Notes: generated by a model not told the origin, from the sequence alone. Counted from the stretch's first letter, positions 53,143 to 63,636 are shown. The stretch is DNA of 64,000 nucleotides from Natronococcus sp. A-GB7 (GCF_029688865.1 NZ_JARUKV010000014.1:1-64000); one strand, 5' to 3'. Translations and numbers: made by a program.

Positions 53143-54063
53143 TCAGAGGATGCGCTTCCCGAACGCGCTCGCCGTGAGATCGGCCGCGAGCGTCGCCGTC
53201 TCGTTTCGCTCGTCTAAGATCGGGTTCACCTCGACGACGTCCATCGAGCGAAGGACGTCCTCGCGCCGGTTTCGCGTCGAGACTCGCTCGAGCGCCGAGT
53301 GGGCCTCCCGGTAGGTGACGCCGCCACGAACCGGGGTCCCGACGCCGGGGGCCGCCTTCGGATCGAGCCAGTCGAGGTCGAGGCTGACGTGGATCCCGTC
53401 GGTCCCGTCGGTCGCGACGTCGAGGGCGTCCTCGACGACGGTCGTGATTCCGCGCTCGTCGATATCGGCCATGGTGAACGCGGTCATCTCGCTGTCGCGG
53501 ACCCACTCGCGTTCGCGTTCGTCGATGCTGCGGAGGCCGACGTACGCGATCGACTCCTCGCGGAGGTTCGGAGCGCTGGCCCACTCCATCTCGTCGAACG
53601 CCCCTCGGCCGAGCACGGCGGCGAGTGGCATTCCGTGGACGTTCCCGCTGGGCGAGGATTCCGGCGTGTTGAGGTCGGCGTGGGCGTCGAACCAGATCGC
53701 ACCCAGCTCCGCGGTTCTGGAGGCACCGGTCATCGATCCGATCGCGACCGAGTGATCGCCGCCCAACACCAGCGGGAACTCCCCGTCGGCGAGCGTCTCG
53801 GCGACTTCGTCGGAGAGCCGCGAGCAGACGTCGCCGACCTCACGAAGGAACTTCGCGTTCCCTTCCCGGGGCTGGTCGGCGTCGGGATCGCGCTCCTCGG
53901 CCCGCGGAATGCGTAAATCGCCGGCGTCGACCGGTTCGACCCCCGCCCCCTCGAGTTCGTCGCCCAGTCCGGCGTACCTGATCGCCGACGGCCCCATGTC
54001 GACGCCGCGGCGGTTCGCCCCGTAGTCCATCGGCGCGCCGATGATTCGCACTGTCTGTCCCAT
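53143..54063 (-). CDS. rocF: Arginase (ureohydrolase)
   Basis: This 306-residue ureohydrolase has the binuclear Mn ligand motifs VLGGDHSVAIG, WFDAHADLNTP and HVSLDLDWLDP. The N-terminus (RIIGAPMDYGANRRGVDMGP) and residues SSPSGNVHGMPLA match arginase rather than agmatinase, so hydrolysis of arginine to ornithine and urea is most likely. It is divergent from the DtxR-type regulator across about 100 bp, but not necessarily controlled by it. Confidence 0.85.
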   Translation of the reverse strand: MGQTVRIIGAPMDYGANRRGVDMGPSAIRYAGLGDELEGAGVEPVDAGDLRIPRAEERDPDADQPREGNAKFLREVGDVCSRLSDEVAETLADGEFPLVLGGDHSVAIGSMTGASRTAELGAIWFDAHADLNTPESSPSGNVHGMPLAAVLGRGAFDEMEWASAPNLREESIAYVGLRSIDEREREWVRDSEMTAFTMADIDERGITTVVEDALDVATDGTDGIHVSLDLDWLDPKAAPGVGTPVRGGVTYREAHSALERVSTRNRREDVLRSMDVVEVNPILDERNETATLAADLTASAFGKRIL

Positions 54064-54134
54064 ACGATCCCTTTTCGGAGCAGCGTTTTGTTCGTGCCGG
54101 TTCACCGGGAATCTCGAGGGCGATAGCTTTAGGG

Positions 54135-54147
54135 TTAGACGGCTCGA
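54135..54147 (+). promoter_or_regulatory. Possible half-operator before the DtxR-type gene
   Basis: TTAGACGGCTCGA begins like the perfect palindrome at 54921-54934 (TTAGACG) but its other half is degraded. It lies directly downstream of a TTTAGGG TATA candidate (about 54127-54133) and 15 bp before the ATG. Weak autoregulation is possible. Confidence 0.35.
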
Positions 54148-54162
54148 AAACCGATCGAAATG

Positions 54163-54840
54163 ATGCTGAGCGACGTGATGGAAGACTACCTCAAGGCGAT
54201 CTACCAGCTCCAGCAGGGGACCGACGATCGAATCAAGACGTCGGCGATCGCCGAGGAGCTGGACGTTACGTCGCCGACCGTTACCAGCATGCTCGAGAAA
54301 CTCGAGGATCGCGGGCTCGTCGACCGCGAGAAGTACCGCGGCGTCACCCTCTCAGATGAGGGTGAGACGGTCGCACTCGAGGTCGTCCGTCATCACCGGC
54401 TGCTCGAGTCCTACCTCACCGAGCATCTGGACTACGACTGGGCGGAGGTCCACGAGGAGGCCGACCGGCTCGAACACCACATCAGCGAGGACTTCGAGGC
54501 CCGCGTCGCGGCCGCACTCGACGAGCCGACCGTCGACCCCCACGGCTCGCCGATCCCCAGCGCGGACCTCGAACCGCCCGAACGGTCCGACGGCAAGTCC
54601 GTCGCCGAGTTCGACGAGGGCGACGTCGTCGTCGTCGAGGAGGTCGCCGACCGCGACCCGGAGATCCTCTCCTATCTGGCCGACCACGGGATCGAACCCG
54701 GAGTCGAACTCGAGATTCTCGAGGTCGCGCCCTTCGGCATGGTGACGGCCCGCTCGAGCACGCACGACGAGCCGGTGTCGATCCCCGAGACGGTCGCCCA
54801 TCACGTCCGCGTCGCCCGTCCGGTCGAGGCCGAAGGCTAA
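54163..54840 (+). CDS. DtxR/MntR-family metal-dependent regulator
   Basis: This 225-residue regulator has the DtxR layout: winged helix (about residues 1-65, MLSDVMEDYLKAIYQLQ, SPTVTSMLEKLEDRGLV), metal-binding and dimerisation domain (70-140, HHRLLESYLTEHL, EEADRLEHHIS) and a C-terminal SH3-like FeoA-type domain (about 150-225). It should repress metal-uptake genes when Mn or Fe is bound. Upstream of it is a weak half-site. The second ATG (54163) gives the family-standard MLSDVMEDYL start. Confidence 0.9.
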   Translation: MLSDVMEDYLKAIYQLQQGTDDRIKTSAIAEELDVTSPTVTSMLEKLEDRGLVDREKYRGVTLSDEGETVALEVVRHHRLLESYLTEHLDYDWAEVHEEADRLEHHISEDFEARVAAALDEPTVDPHGSPIPSADLEPPERSDGKSVAEFDEGDVVVVEEVADRDPEILSYLADHGIEPGVELEILEVAPFGMVTARSSTHDEPVSIPETVAHHVRVARPVEAEG

Positions 54841-54920
54841 GTTTCGATTCCGAACCGTAGTCGTCTTGTGACCGACATTTGATTAGCCTCAGTCGAAAGG
54901 TGGGGGAGAAAGACATATGA

Positions 54921-54934
54921 TTAGACGCGTCTAA
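54921..54934. promoter_or_regulatory. Perfect palindromic operator upstream of the ZIP gene
   Basis: TTAGACG-CGTCTAA is a perfect 14-bp palindrome. It overlaps an ACATATGATTAG A/T-rich core element, and a further TGTCTAAT half-site follows at 54939-54946. This placement over the promoter fits metal-dependent repression by the DtxR-type protein encoded just upstream. The linkage is inferred from position and symmetry. Confidence 0.7.
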
Positions 54935-54981
54935 ATGGTGTCTAATGAATCAGCGACGCGTCCGGATCGAGGTGTGCCGGT

Positions 54982-55911
54982 ATGGATAACAAGTTGCCGA
55001 TACACGAGCGAGTCCCGCACTGGCTCCTCGCTATCGCCCCCCTGGTCGTTCTATCGGTCGTGCTCGTCGTGCTGGTCGTCACCTCCCCGTTCGGCAACAT
55101 CGAGTCGATGGCGGGGGCGAGTACCGTCGATATCCTCTGGATGCTCACTATCATCGGCTTTCTGGCCGGGATCGTCCCGGTCGCGATCGGGATGCTCTGG
55201 TTCCCGTTCATCCGCGCGCTGGATTACCGGCTCATCCACGCGTTTCTCGCCCTCTCGGCCGGCGTGCTCGCCTTCATCGCCTTCGAGATGACCGAGGAGG
55301 TAATCGACTACGGTGGCGAACTCGAGAGCGCGTCGCTCGCGGCGGTCGCCGCGGTCGGAGGCGTGGCCGCGACGTTCGGGATCATGTACGCGCTTAGCCG
55401 GTGGCGCCAGCGAACGGTGGCGACGGGCGCCGAGAAGAGCGGGCTCCACGTCGCCTACCTGGTCGCCGTCGCGCTCGGCCTTCACAGCATCGGCGAGGGG
55501 CTGGCGATCGGAACGGCGTTCGTCCTCGGCCAGGGCGAGCTCGTAATGCTCCTGGTGATCGGCTTCGTCATGCACAACATCATGGAGGGTCCGACCGTCG
55601 TCGCCGCGGTCGCCCGTGATACGGCGACCCCGCCGCTTCACCACTTCGCCATCATGGGCGTGCTGGCCGGCGGCCCGGTGATCCTGGGCGGCTGGATCGG
55701 CAGTCTCGCGGACTCGGCGCTGCTCGCCGTGGTCTTCTACGCGATCGCGATCGGCGCGATCCTGCAGGTGCTGGTCGAGCTCGCCGAACTCATCCGTTTC
55801 GACGCCGACACGATCGTGACGCGTCTCAACGCCGTGACGTTCGTCGTCGGCGTCGCGCTCATGTTCGTCCTCGAGGACGTCATCGTGGAGGGGTGGATCC
55901 TCCCCGGCTGA
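54982..55911 (+). CDS. ZIP-family metal transporter
   Basis: This 309-residue membrane protein has about eight helices. The ZIP binuclear metal motifs are seen in TM4 and TM5: ALGLHSIGEGLAIG and GFVMHNIMEGPTVVAA (His, Glu and Asn ligands). It would import Zn2+, Mn2+ or Fe2+. It is the probable target of the adjacent DtxR-type regulator through the palindrome 48 bp upstream of the start. An overlapping upstream frame (from 54935) is out of frame and ignored. Confidence 0.88.
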   Translation: MDNKLPIHERVPHWLLAIAPLVVLSVVLVVLVVTSPFGNIESMAGASTVDILWMLTIIGFLAGIVPVAIGMLWFPFIRALDYRLIHAFLALSAGVLAFIAFEMTEEVIDYGGELESASLAAVAAVGGVAATFGIMYALSRWRQRTVATGAEKSGLHVAYLVAVALGLHSIGEGLAIGTAFVLGQGELVMLLVIGFVMHNIMEGPTVVAAVARDTATPPLHHFAIMGVLAGGPVILGGWIGSLADSALLAVVFYAIAIGAILQVLVELAELIRFDADTIVTRLNAVTFVVGVALMFVLEDVIVEGWILPG

Positions 55912-56057
55912 CCCGTTCGTGGGGCCGCGGCTGCAGCGCCGAATTCCACAGAGGGCGGAAAGGAAACTGATTACTGCATCGGGCAGCTATCCCCTAATCG
56001 AGCGAACTACCCGACCCACCCGTCGGGTTTAAGGAAATCAATCACGAAGATTACAGC

Positions 56058-56591
56058 ATGTCATCAATCGAACTCACCCCCAGTCAGAAGAAAATTCTCC
56101 GCGCGTTGACGAACCTCCACAAGGAATCCGAGGACGCGATCAAAGGCGAGGATATCGCCGAACAGGTAGACCGCAACCCCGGAACGATTCGTAACCAGAT
56201 GCAGAGCCTGAAGGCGCTGCAGCTGGTCGAGGGCGTCCCCGGTCCGAAAGGCGGCTACAAGCCGACCGCTGCCGCGTTCGAGGCCCTCGAGATCCAGCAG
56301 ATGGACGATCCCGCCTCCGTCCCCGTCGAACACGAGGGCGAGCCCCTCGAAGGTATCATCGTCGAGGAGATCGACCTCTCGAGTGTCCACCATCCCGAAC
56401 TCTGCCGGGCCGAGATCCACATGCAGGGCACCTCCGACGGGATCGAGGAAGGTGACTCGGTCACGGTCGGCCCGACGCCGCTGTCGAAGCTCGTCATCGA
56501 GGGGACCCTCGACGGGCGGGACGATACGAACAACATCCTCATCCTGCGCATCGACGACATGATCGCGCCGGCCGAGGAGCCGAACCACTAG
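56058..56591 (+). CDS. Winged-helix regulator with C-terminal ligand domain
   Basis: This 177-residue protein has an N-terminal helix-turn-helix (LTPSQKKILRALTNLHKES, then IAEQVDRNPGTIRNQMQSLKALQLVEG pattern) and a C-terminal beta-rich domain (about 88-170) with VTVGPTPLSKLVIEGTLDG. The wHTH is like that of Rrf2/TrmB-type archaeal regulators; no Fe-S Cys cluster is present. The promoter GTCGGGTTTAAGG is about 25-30 bp upstream of the ATG, so it is leaderless. It is convergent with gyrA. Confidence 0.75.
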   Translation: MSSIELTPSQKKILRALTNLHKESEDAIKGEDIAEQVDRNPGTIRNQMQSLKALQLVEGVPGPKGGYKPTAAAFEALEIQQMDDPASVPVEHEGEPLEGIIVEEIDLSSVHHPELCRAEIHMQGTSDGIEEGDSVTVGPTPLSKLVIEGTLDGRDDTNNILILRIDDMIAPAEEPNH

Positions 56592-56667
56592 CTGACTGGG
56601 GATCACGCTCTCGATTCCGCGCTCGATGGTCTCTTTCTCGCCTCCGGAAAACTGAGCCGCGGCGCCG

Positions 56668-59154
56668 TCAGTTCGCGTCGGCGCGCTCGTTCTCGTCGGC
56701 CACGGACGCTGCCGGCAGGACGTCGACGCTCGCGACCGCGTCGCCGTCCTCGACGTCCATGACGATCACGCCCATCGTGTTCCGGCCGACGGTCGACACC
56801 TCGTCGACACGGGTGCGGACGATCTGGCCGCGCTCGCTCATCATGACGAGGTGATCGTCGGCGTCGACGGCCTTGACCGTCGCCACGTGTCCGTTCCGGC
56901 CGTCGGTCTTGATGTCGATCAGCCCCTTGCCGTAGCGGGACTGGGTCCGGTACTCCGAGAGCGGCGTCCGTTTGCCGTACCCGTTCCGGGTGACGGTCAG
57001 CAGCGCGCGCTCGTCGGCCTCGTCGGTCGCGACCAGCCCCGCGACGGCGTCGCCGTCGGTGAGCTTGATCCCGTTGACGCCGCGGGCGTTTCGTCCCATC
57101 GCGCGGACCTCGCCCTCGTCGAAGCGGATCGTCATCCCGCCCTCGGTGGCGATTACCAGGTCCTGGGAGCCGTCGGTGACCTCGACGTCGACGAGCTCGT
57201 CGCCGTCCTCCAGATCGGCGGCGATGATCCCCGTCGAGCGGATGTTGTCGAACTCCTCGCCGGCGGTTCGCTTGACGTAGCCGTTTCTGGTGACCATCGT
57301 CACGTACTCCTCGTCACCGAAGGCGTCGGTGTCGACGATCGCCGTGATATCCTCGCCCGCGTCCAGATCGAGGATGTTGACTGCGGACTTGCCGCGAGCC
57401 GTCCGGCCCATCTCGGGGATCTCGTAGGTCTTCAGCTGGTAGACTTTCCCCTGATTGGTAAAGCAAAGCAGGTAGTCGTGGGTGTTCGCGCGAAACACCG
57501 TCGAGACGCGGTCGTCGTCCTTGACGTCCGCGCCGATGATCCCCTTCCCGCCCCGACCCTGAGGGTCGAAGTCGTCGATCGGCATCCGCTTGACGTAGTC
57601 GTCCTCGGTCATCACGACGACGACCTCCTCCTCCGGAATGAGGTCCTCGTGGGTGACCGTCCCCTGATCCTCGATGATCGAGGTCCGGCGTTCGTCGCCG
57701 TACTCGTCTTTGATCTCGCGGAGTTCGTCTTTAATGACCGAGAGCAGTTCGGACTCGCTCTCCAGGATCTCGGTCAGACGTTCGATCTCGGCCTGGACCT
57801 CCTCGTACTCCTCGTCGATCTCGGCGGCCTCCATCGACGTGAGACTGCCGAGTTGCATCCGAACGATGTGTTCGGCCTGCTCCTCGGAGAACTCGTAGGC
57901 CTCCTGCAGGTTCGTCTTGGCCGCCGAACGATCCTCGCTGTCGCGGATCAGTTCGACGACGTCCTCGGCGTTCTCGACGGCCGTGAGTCGGCCCTCGAGG
58001 ATGTGGGCTCGGTCCTCGGCCTCCGCGAGGTCGTACTCGCTGCGTCGGCGGACGACCTCGCGGCGGTGGTCGACGTACTCTTGTAGGGTTTCTCTGAGCG
58101 AGAGCACCCGGGGTTGGCCGTCGACCAGCGCGAGGTTGATGATGCCGAACGTCTTCTCGAGGTGGCTCTCGAGGAGCTTGTTCTTCACCACGTCGACGTT
58201 CGCGCCGCGCTTGAGTTCGATGACGATGCGGACGCCGTCGCGGTCGGACTCGTCGCGCAGGTCGGTGATTCCCTCGAGTTCGCCCTCGGTGACGTCCTCG
58301 GCGATTCGCTCGACGAGGCGGGCCTTGTTCTCCTGGAAGGGAAGCTCGGTGACGACGATCCGCTCGCGTCCCGACTGCCACTCCTCGACCTCGAACTCGG
58401 CGCGGACTCGAACTCGCCCGCGGCCGGTCTTGTACGCCGAGTAGACGGCGTCGCGGCCGACGATGTTCGCGCCGGTCGGGAAGTCGGGCCCCTTGACGTG
58501 GTCCATCAGGTCCTCGACCGTCGCGTCGGGGTTGTCGATCAGCTCGATGGTTGCGTCGACGACTTCGTTCAGGTTGTGCGGCGGGATGTTCGTCGACATC
58601 CCGACCGCGATCCCCGAGGAGCCGTTGACCAGCAGGTTGGGAAACGCCGCCGGCAAGACGTCGGGCTCCTGCAGGCGGTCGTCGTAGTTCGCCGAGAAAT
58701 CGACCGTATCCTTCTCGATGTCCTCGAGGAGTTCCTCGGAAACCGGGGCCATCCGGGCCTCCGTGTACCGGGGTGCGGCGGCCGGGTCGCCGTCCATCGA
58801 GCCGAAGTTCCCCTGGCCGTCTACCAGCGGGTAGCGCATCGAGAAGTCCTGGGCCATCCGGACCAGGGTGTCGTAGATCGCGCTGTCGCCGTGGGGGTGG
58901 TAGTCACCCATCGTCTCCCCGACGATCGAGGAGGATTTGCGGTGACTGCTGCCCGAGGAGACGCCCAGTTCGTGCATCGCGTACAGGATGCGCCGGTGAA
59001 CGGGCTTGAGGCCGTCCCGGACGTCGGGAAGCGCCCGCCCCGCGATGACGCTCATCGCGTAGTCGATGTAGCTCTGCTCCATCTCGTCTTCGATCCGGAC
59101 GGACTCGATCGATGCCGCCTCGATATCCGTCGGATCGGGTACTTCCGAACTCAT
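56668..59154 (-). CDS. gyrA: DNA gyrase subunit A
   Basis: This 828-residue breakage-reunion subunit of gyrase introduces negative supercoils. The catalytic tyrosine is Tyr130 in [11 protein letters not shown]. The winged-helix/tower core spans about residues 30-490. The C-terminal six-bladed pinwheel starts near 510 and has a GyrA-box-like DPQGRGGKG, with the repeated VTRNGY(V/G)KRT blade motifs. It ends with a short acidic tail. It lies 59 bp downstream of gyrB and is co-transcribed. Confidence 0.96.
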   Translation of the reverse strand: MSSEVPDPTDIEAASIESVRIEDEMEQSYIDYAMSVIAGRALPDVRDGLKPVHRRILYAMHELGVSSGSSHRKSSSIVGETMGDYHPHGDSAIYDTLVRMAQDFSMRYPLVDGQGNFGSMDGDPAAAPRYTEARMAPVSEELLEDIEKDTVDFSANYDDRLQEPDVLPAAFPNLLVNGSSGIAVGMSTNIPPHNLNEVVDATIELIDNPDATVEDLMDHVKGPDFPTGANIVGRDAVYSAYKTGRGRVRVRAEFEVEEWQSGRERIVVTELPFQENKARLVERIAEDVTEGELEGITDLRDESDRDGVRIVIELKRGANVDVVKNKLLESHLEKTFGIINLALVDGQPRVLSLRETLQEYVDHRREVVRRRSEYDLAEAEDRAHILEGRLTAVENAEDVVELIRDSEDRSAAKTNLQEAYEFSEEQAEHIVRMQLGSLTSMEAAEIDEEYEEVQAEIERLTEILESESELLSVIKDELREIKDEYGDERRTSIIEDQGTVTHEDLIPEEEVVVVMTEDDYVKRMPIDDFDPQGRGGKGIIGADVKDDDRVSTVFRANTHDYLLCFTNQGKVYQLKTYEIPEMGRTARGKSAVNILDLDAGEDITAIVDTDAFGDEEYVTMVTRNGYVKRTAGEEFDNIRSTGIIAADLEDGDELVDVEVTDGSQDLVIATEGGMTIRFDEGEVRAMGRNARGVNGIKLTDGDAVAGLVATDEADERALLTVTRNGYGKRTPLSEYRTQSRYGKGLIDIKTDGRNGHVATVKAVDADDHLVMMSERGQIVRTRVDEVSTVGRNTMGVIVMDVEDGDAVASVDVLPAASVADENERADAN

Positions 59155-59213
59155 GCGTGCGTACTCACCGCGTCTCGGTCTCGTCTTCGTGTATTCTCGT
59201 GCATTCGATTACC

Positions 59214-61145
59214 TCAGATATCGATCCACTCGGCTTCGGGAGCGTGGTCCTTGATGAACTGCTTGCGCGGTTCGACGGCGTCGCCCATCAACACGGAGAA
59301 CATTTTGTCCGCCGCGGCCGCGTCCTCGACCGTGATCTGTTTCAAGATGCGGTTGTCGGGGTTCATCGTCGTCTCCCAGAGCTGTTCGGGGTTCATCTCG
59401 CCGAGGCCCTTGAACCGCTGGACCTGGGTCGGAGAGCCGTCACATTTCTCTTCGACGATCTCGTCGCGCTCGGCCTCAGTCATCGCGTCGTAGGTCTCGC
59501 CGCGGTAGCGGATACGGTACAGCGGCGGCTGGGTCGCGTAGACGTAGCCGCCCTCGAGCAGCGGTCGCATGTGCCGGTAGAAGAACGTGAGCATCAGGGT
59601 GCGGATGTGGGCGCCGTCGACGTCGGCGTCCGTCGCCATGATGATCTTCTTGTACCGGACGTCGTCGATGTCGAACTCGTCGCCGATTCCCGCGCCGATC
59701 GCGGTGATCATGTTGCGGATCTCGTCGTTCTCGAGGATGCGATCCAGACGGTGTTTCTCGACGTTGAGAATCTTCCCTTTGATCGGGAGGACGGCCTGGA
59801 ACTCGGGGTTACGGGCCTGCTTTGCGCTCCCGCCCGCGGAGTCACCCTCCGCGATGAACAGTTCGGCCTCCTCGGGGTCTTTCGTCTGACAGTCCGCGAG
59901 CTTGCCGGGGAGGGAGGTCGACTCGAGGGCGGACTTCCGGCGGGTGAGCTCTTCGGCCTTCTGGGCGGCCTTTCGGGCCTTCGCCGCCTCGACGGCCTTG
60001 ACGACGATCGCCTCGGCGGTGTCGGGATGTTCCTCGAAGTAGGTACCCAGCTGCTCGTGCATCGCGCCCTCGACGATTCCCCTGACCTCGCTGTTGCCGA
60101 GTTTCGTCTTCGTCTGGCCCTCGAACTGCGGATCGGGGTGTTTGATCGAGATGACCGCGGTCAGTCCCTCGCGGATGTCCTCGCCCTTGAGGTTGCCGTC
60201 GATGTCGCCGAGCAGGTCGTTCTCGTTGCCGTAGTCGTTGATGACCCGGGTCAGTGCGGTCTTGAACCCGGTGAGGTGGGTTCCGCCCTCGCGGGTGTTG
60301 ATGTTGTTCGCGAAGGCGTGGATCGACCCCTGCAGGTCCTCGGTCGCCTGCATCGCGACCTCGACCTGGATGTTCTGTTCCTCGTCCTCGAAGTAGATGA
60401 CGTCCTCGTGCATCACCGAGCGCGTCTCGTTGAGATACTCGACGAACTCGCGGATGCCGCCCTCGTACTCGTACGTTTCCTCGATGGCCTCGTCGTCCTC
60501 GGTCTCCTGGCGTTCGTCGCGGAGGGTGATGCGAACGCCGGAGTTGAGGAAGGCGAGCTCCCGAAGCCGGTTCGACAGCGTCGAGAACGAAAAGTCCCCG
60601 GTCTCGAAGACGCCCGTGTCGGGCCAGAACGTGACCTCCGTCCCGGTCTCCTCGTCGTCGTCCATGTCGCGAACCCGCTCCATGTCGCCGACGGGCTCGC
60701 CCGCCTCGAACGCGTGGCGAAAGACCGCGCCGTCGCGTTTGACCTCGGCCTCGAGGCGTTCCGAGAGGGCGTTGACGACGCTGACGCCGACGCCGTGGAG
60801 CCCGCCCGACACCTGGTAGGATTTGTTGTCGAACTTCCCGCCCGCGTGGAGAACCGTCAGGATGACCTCGAGTGCGGGGCGCTCGTACTCGTCGTGGGTG
60901 TCGACGGGGATCCCGCGGCCGTCGTCGGAGACGGTCACCGAGTCGTCGGCGTTGATGGTGACGGTGATGTCGTCGCAGTGACCGGCGAGGGCCTCGTCGA
61001 TCGAGTTGTCCACCACCTCGTAGACGAGGTGGTGAAGCCCCCGCGCGTCGGTAGAGCCGATATACATCGCTGGTCGCTTTCGCACAGCCTCCAGGCCCTC
61101 GAGGACCTGGATCTGTCCGGCGCCGTACTCGCTTTCCTGGGACAT
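59214..61145 (-). CDS. gyrB: DNA gyrase subunit B
   Basis: This 643-residue ATPase subunit has the GHKL motifs [24 protein letters not shown] and [14 protein letters not shown], the transducer domain, and the Toprim motifs [14 protein letters not shown] and [14 protein letters not shown]. The ATG at 61145 gives the standard [20 protein letters not shown] start (a longer open frame is Arg-rich and rejected). Gyrase in haloarchaea was acquired from bacteria and is the novobiocin target. Confidence 0.96.
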   Translation of the reverse strand: MSQESEYGAGQIQVLEGLEAVRKRPAMYIGSTDARGLHHLVYEVVDNSIDEALAGHCDDITVTINADDSVTVSDDGRGIPVDTHDEYERPALEVILTVLHAGGKFDNKSYQVSGGLHGVGVSVVNALSERLEAEVKRDGAVFRHAFEAGEPVGDMERVRDMDDDEETGTEVTFWPDTGVFETGDFSFSTLSNRLRELAFLNSGVRITLRDERQETEDDEAIEETYEYEGGIREFVEYLNETRSVMHEDVIYFEDEEQNIQVEVAMQATEDLQGSIHAFANNINTREGGTHLTGFKTALTRVINDYGNENDLLGDIDGNLKGEDIREGLTAVISIKHPDPQFEGQTKTKLGNSEVRGIVEGAMHEQLGTYFEEHPDTAEAIVVKAVEAAKARKAAQKAEELTRRKSALESTSLPGKLADCQTKDPEEAELFIAEGDSAGGSAKQARNPEFQAVLPIKGKILNVEKHRLDRILENDEIRNMITAIGAGIGDEFDIDDVRYKKIIMATDADVDGAHIRTLMLTFFYRHMRPLLEGGYVYATQPPLYRIRYRGETYDAMTEAERDEIVEEKCDGSPTQVQRFKGLGEMNPEQLWETTMNPDNRILKQITVEDAAAADKMFSVLMGDAVEPRKQFIKDHAPEAEWIDI

Positions 61146-61482
61146 GAGAAACCTGTTTTCGGGTAGCGCCCGGCTGGGTATAAAACTTCGCGTACGCGCG
61201 CGAGCGCGACGAGGGACGGGAGCGCAAGACGGGGGCATAACGGGTGTGTGACGGCTATCGCCGGACTGGGAACAGGAGGGCGTTCCGATCGGCGACCGAC
61301 GGATGGTTGAACGTCTTTAGTATCTTTCCAAACATACGCCATCTCAGGCTGTCTTCTCAAACGAATCCCGCTCGACGGTTCGGGTACAGTGATTCGGAAT
61401 CCGATCAACGGCGAGCGGTTGTCGGAGAGTCGGTACCGAACGACACTGACTCTCCGGCGCGATTCGGGGCGAGATTCGATCC
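61146..61482. other. Divergent gap between gyrB and the Nramp-like gene
   Basis: These 337 bp hold the promoters of gyrB (minus strand; TTTTATACCC about 61173-61182) and of the transporter. An A/T-rich stretch lies at 61313-61335. Open frames here are short and not gene-like. Confidence 0.45.
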
Positions 61483-62718
61483 ATGGGACAAACTAGTTCC
61501 GTTGTCGACGTGCCGTTCGAGCGGGCGAAGGAAACGGTTCACCAGTACGGGCTCGGCCTCCTGTTCGCAGCGAACATCTTCGGCGCCGGCTCCGTCTACA
61601 TCCTGACCGAGGCGGGACTCCTGTTCGGATACGGCCTCCTGTGGGTGTTACCCCTCGGTCTCGGCGTCGGGCTCGCGATGCACGAGATGTCCGCACGCCT
61701 GGCCGCCGAGGACCGTCCGCTGATGACCTACATCAGGGACGTTCTCGGGGAGCGGACGGCGAAACCGTTCGCGTTCGGGATCTCGTTTATCATGCAGTTC
61801 TGGAGCGTAGCCAACTACGCCCTCGCGGGGGCTGCAGTCGTCTACCTCACGCCGCTGTCGAATCTGTACGTCGCGGTCATCGTCTCGGCAGCGCTTGGAA
61901 TCGCACTGGTCGAACTCCGGGTCTACAGCCGGATCGAAGGCGTGATCGCGGCGCTCGTGTTCGCGATCTTCGCCTCCTATCTCGTCATCGTGGCGAACCT
62001 CCAGCCGCCGGCGACGGGTATCGCCAGCGGGTTCGTCCCCGAAATCGTCGGGGATATCGAGTACATGACGATGATCATCGCACTGCTCGGGACGACCGTC
62101 TACTACCCGAACTTCTTCATCCAGACGAGCATGCAACACGAGAAAAACTGGGACGTCTCGCGCTACCGACGCGATCACACGGTCGGACTGGCCGCCGTCA
62201 TCGCGCTCAGCGCGACCGTGATCGTCGCCGCTGCGATCTCGATGCCCGACGCCGACCTGGCGTTTACCACGCCCGCCGAACCCCTGGTCGAGATGATCGG
62301 CGAGTGGGTCCTCGGCCTCTTCATCCTCGCGGTCGGTGCCGCCTCCTTCAGCAGCGCCACGGGGACGCTGTTCGCCGCCGGATTCATGGTGCCCCAGTCC
62401 TCGGGGATCTCGACCCAGTTCGGCGATCTGCACTTCCGGCGCACCGTCCACTTCCTGATCGGACTCTCGGTCGCCCTGGCGATTCCGATCCTCGCCTTCA
62501 CCGACTTCACGCCGGTCGATCTGGCGCTGTTGATGCCCGCGGTCAACGGCGTCATCGGACTTCCGCTGACCGCGCTGGCGCTGTTCGCGGCCGTCCGCCG
62601 GTACTTCGAGCCGTCGCGGTTCGAGCAGGCGATCTTCCTGGCGGCCGTCGTCGTGCTGTTTCTCACGTCGCTCGTCACGGGCGAAGACCTCGCTCGCTCC
62701 GTCCTCGGGTTGCTGTAG
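61483..62718 (+). CDS. Nramp-related transporter with altered metal motifs
   Basis: This 411-residue protein has about 11 membrane helices and the Nramp/APC fold. TM1 reads NIFGAGSVYILTEAG where classical Nramp has DPGN, and TM6 reads GTTVYYPNFFIQTS where classical Nramp has a metal-binding Met (MPH motif). It may therefore be a magnesium transporter or carry another substrate. It is divergent from gyrB, starts at ATG 61483 and is a single-gene unit. Confidence 0.7.
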   Translation: MGQTSSVVDVPFERAKETVHQYGLGLLFAANIFGAGSVYILTEAGLLFGYGLLWVLPLGLGVGLAMHEMSARLAAEDRPLMTYIRDVLGERTAKPFAFGISFIMQFWSVANYALAGAAVVYLTPLSNLYVAVIVSAALGIALVELRVYSRIEGVIAALVFAIFASYLVIVANLQPPATGIASGFVPEIVGDIEYMTMIIALLGTTVYYPNFFIQTSMQHEKNWDVSRYRRDHTVGLAAVIALSATVIVAAAISMPDADLAFTTPAEPLVEMIGEWVLGLFILAVGAASFSSATGTLFAAGFMVPQSSGISTQFGDLHFRRTVHFLIGLSVALAIPILAFTDFTPVDLALLMPAVNGVIGLPLTALALFAAVRRYFEPSRFEQAIFLAAVVVLFLTSLVTGEDLARSVLGLL

Positions 62719-62856
62719 CGGGCGAGGACGTTCGGCCGGGACTCCGGCCCGATCCGCCGCTTCTCCCGTCTCTGGCGCCCCATCCCCGCAGTATCGATCG
62801 GAGCTGCAATCGGAAGAGTCAGGTCTTCCGAGTTAATCGACCCGACAACGCTCCAG

Positions 62857-63636
62857 ATGCTCGAGTTACCCTTCGGCTTCGCGCTCGCGTTGTTGCTCGT
62901 CTGTATCGCCTTCTTCTCCGGAATCGGCATCACCACCATCGGTCCAGGCGGCATCTTCGTGACGATCGCGCTCTACTCGCTGACGCCGCTGCCCTCGAGC
63001 CAGGTCGCCGGCACCGCCCACGCGACGTTCATCGTCACCGGGCTGGTCGGCAGCGTCGCCTACCTCTACTCCGGCGAGATGAAAACGGGCGAGAGCCGGG
63101 CGATCGCGATCGTGCTCAGCCTCTCGAGCGTCCTCGGCGCCCTGCTCGGCTCCCAGATCAACCCCCTCGTCTCGCGGTCGCTGTTCGGCATCCTGCTCGG
63201 CGGCGTCGCGATGACCGTCGGCGGGGTCATCCTCTACCGCGAGCGCCGGGGGTTTACGCCGATCGTCGACGTCGATCCGCTGACTCGAGAGGGGCAGGTC
63301 GCACTCGGCGCGCTGGGACTCGTTCTCGGGATCGCGAGCGGACTGCTGGGGATCGGCGGGCCCGTCCTCGCGGTGCCGGCGCTCGTGCTGGTCGGCGTCC
63401 CGATGCTGCTTGCCGTCGCGGTCGCACAGGTCCAGTCGATCTTCATCGCCGTGTTCGCGACCGCCGGCTACGCCGTCCAGGGCGACGTTCTCCTCCCGCT
63501 GGCGGTCGTTATCGGGACACCGCTGTTGCTCGGGGTCGTCGTCGGCTGGAAGGTCGCCCACGTCGTCGACCCCGCGCGACTGAAGGTCGCGCTGGGCGTC
63601 GTCCTGCTCGGCGTCGGCCCCTACCTCGCGCTGTGA
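62857..63636 (+). CDS. TauE/SafE-family (sulfite exporter) membrane protein
   Basis: This 259-residue protein has seven to eight helices in two related halves. GIGITTIGPGGIFVTIALYS and GIASGLLGIGGPVLAVPALV are the glycine-rich repeats of TauE/SafE. Substrates of the family include sulfite, sulfoacetate and other organosulfur anions; none is established here. It lies 138 bp after the Nramp-like gene on the same strand. Confidence 0.85.
   Translation: MLELPFGFALALLLVCIAFFSGIGITTIGPGGIFVTIALYSLTPLPSSQVAGTAHATFIVTGLVGSVAYLYSGEMKTGESRAIAIVLSLSSVLGALLGSQINPLVSRSLFGILLGGVAMTVGGVILYRERRGFTPIVDVDPLTREGQVALGALGLVLGIASGLLGIGGPVLAVPALVLVGVPMLLAVAVAQVQSIFIAVFATAGYAVQGDVLLPLAVVIGTPLLLGVVVGWKVAHVVDPARLKVALGVVLLGVGPYLAL

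Noticed and set aside
54352-54804. 150-codon minus-strand frame opposite the DtxR-type gene
   Set aside because: It is a shadow; the plus strand has the complete DtxR domain layout.
55998-56034. Hairpin CCCGAC/GTCGGG as an intrinsic terminator
   Set aside because: It overlaps the GGGTTTAAGG promoter of the HTH gene and archaeal termination does not need a hairpin; the TATA role is more likely.
59112-61166. 684-codon plus-strand frame opposite gyrB
   Set aside because: It is the complement of gyrB with no family features.
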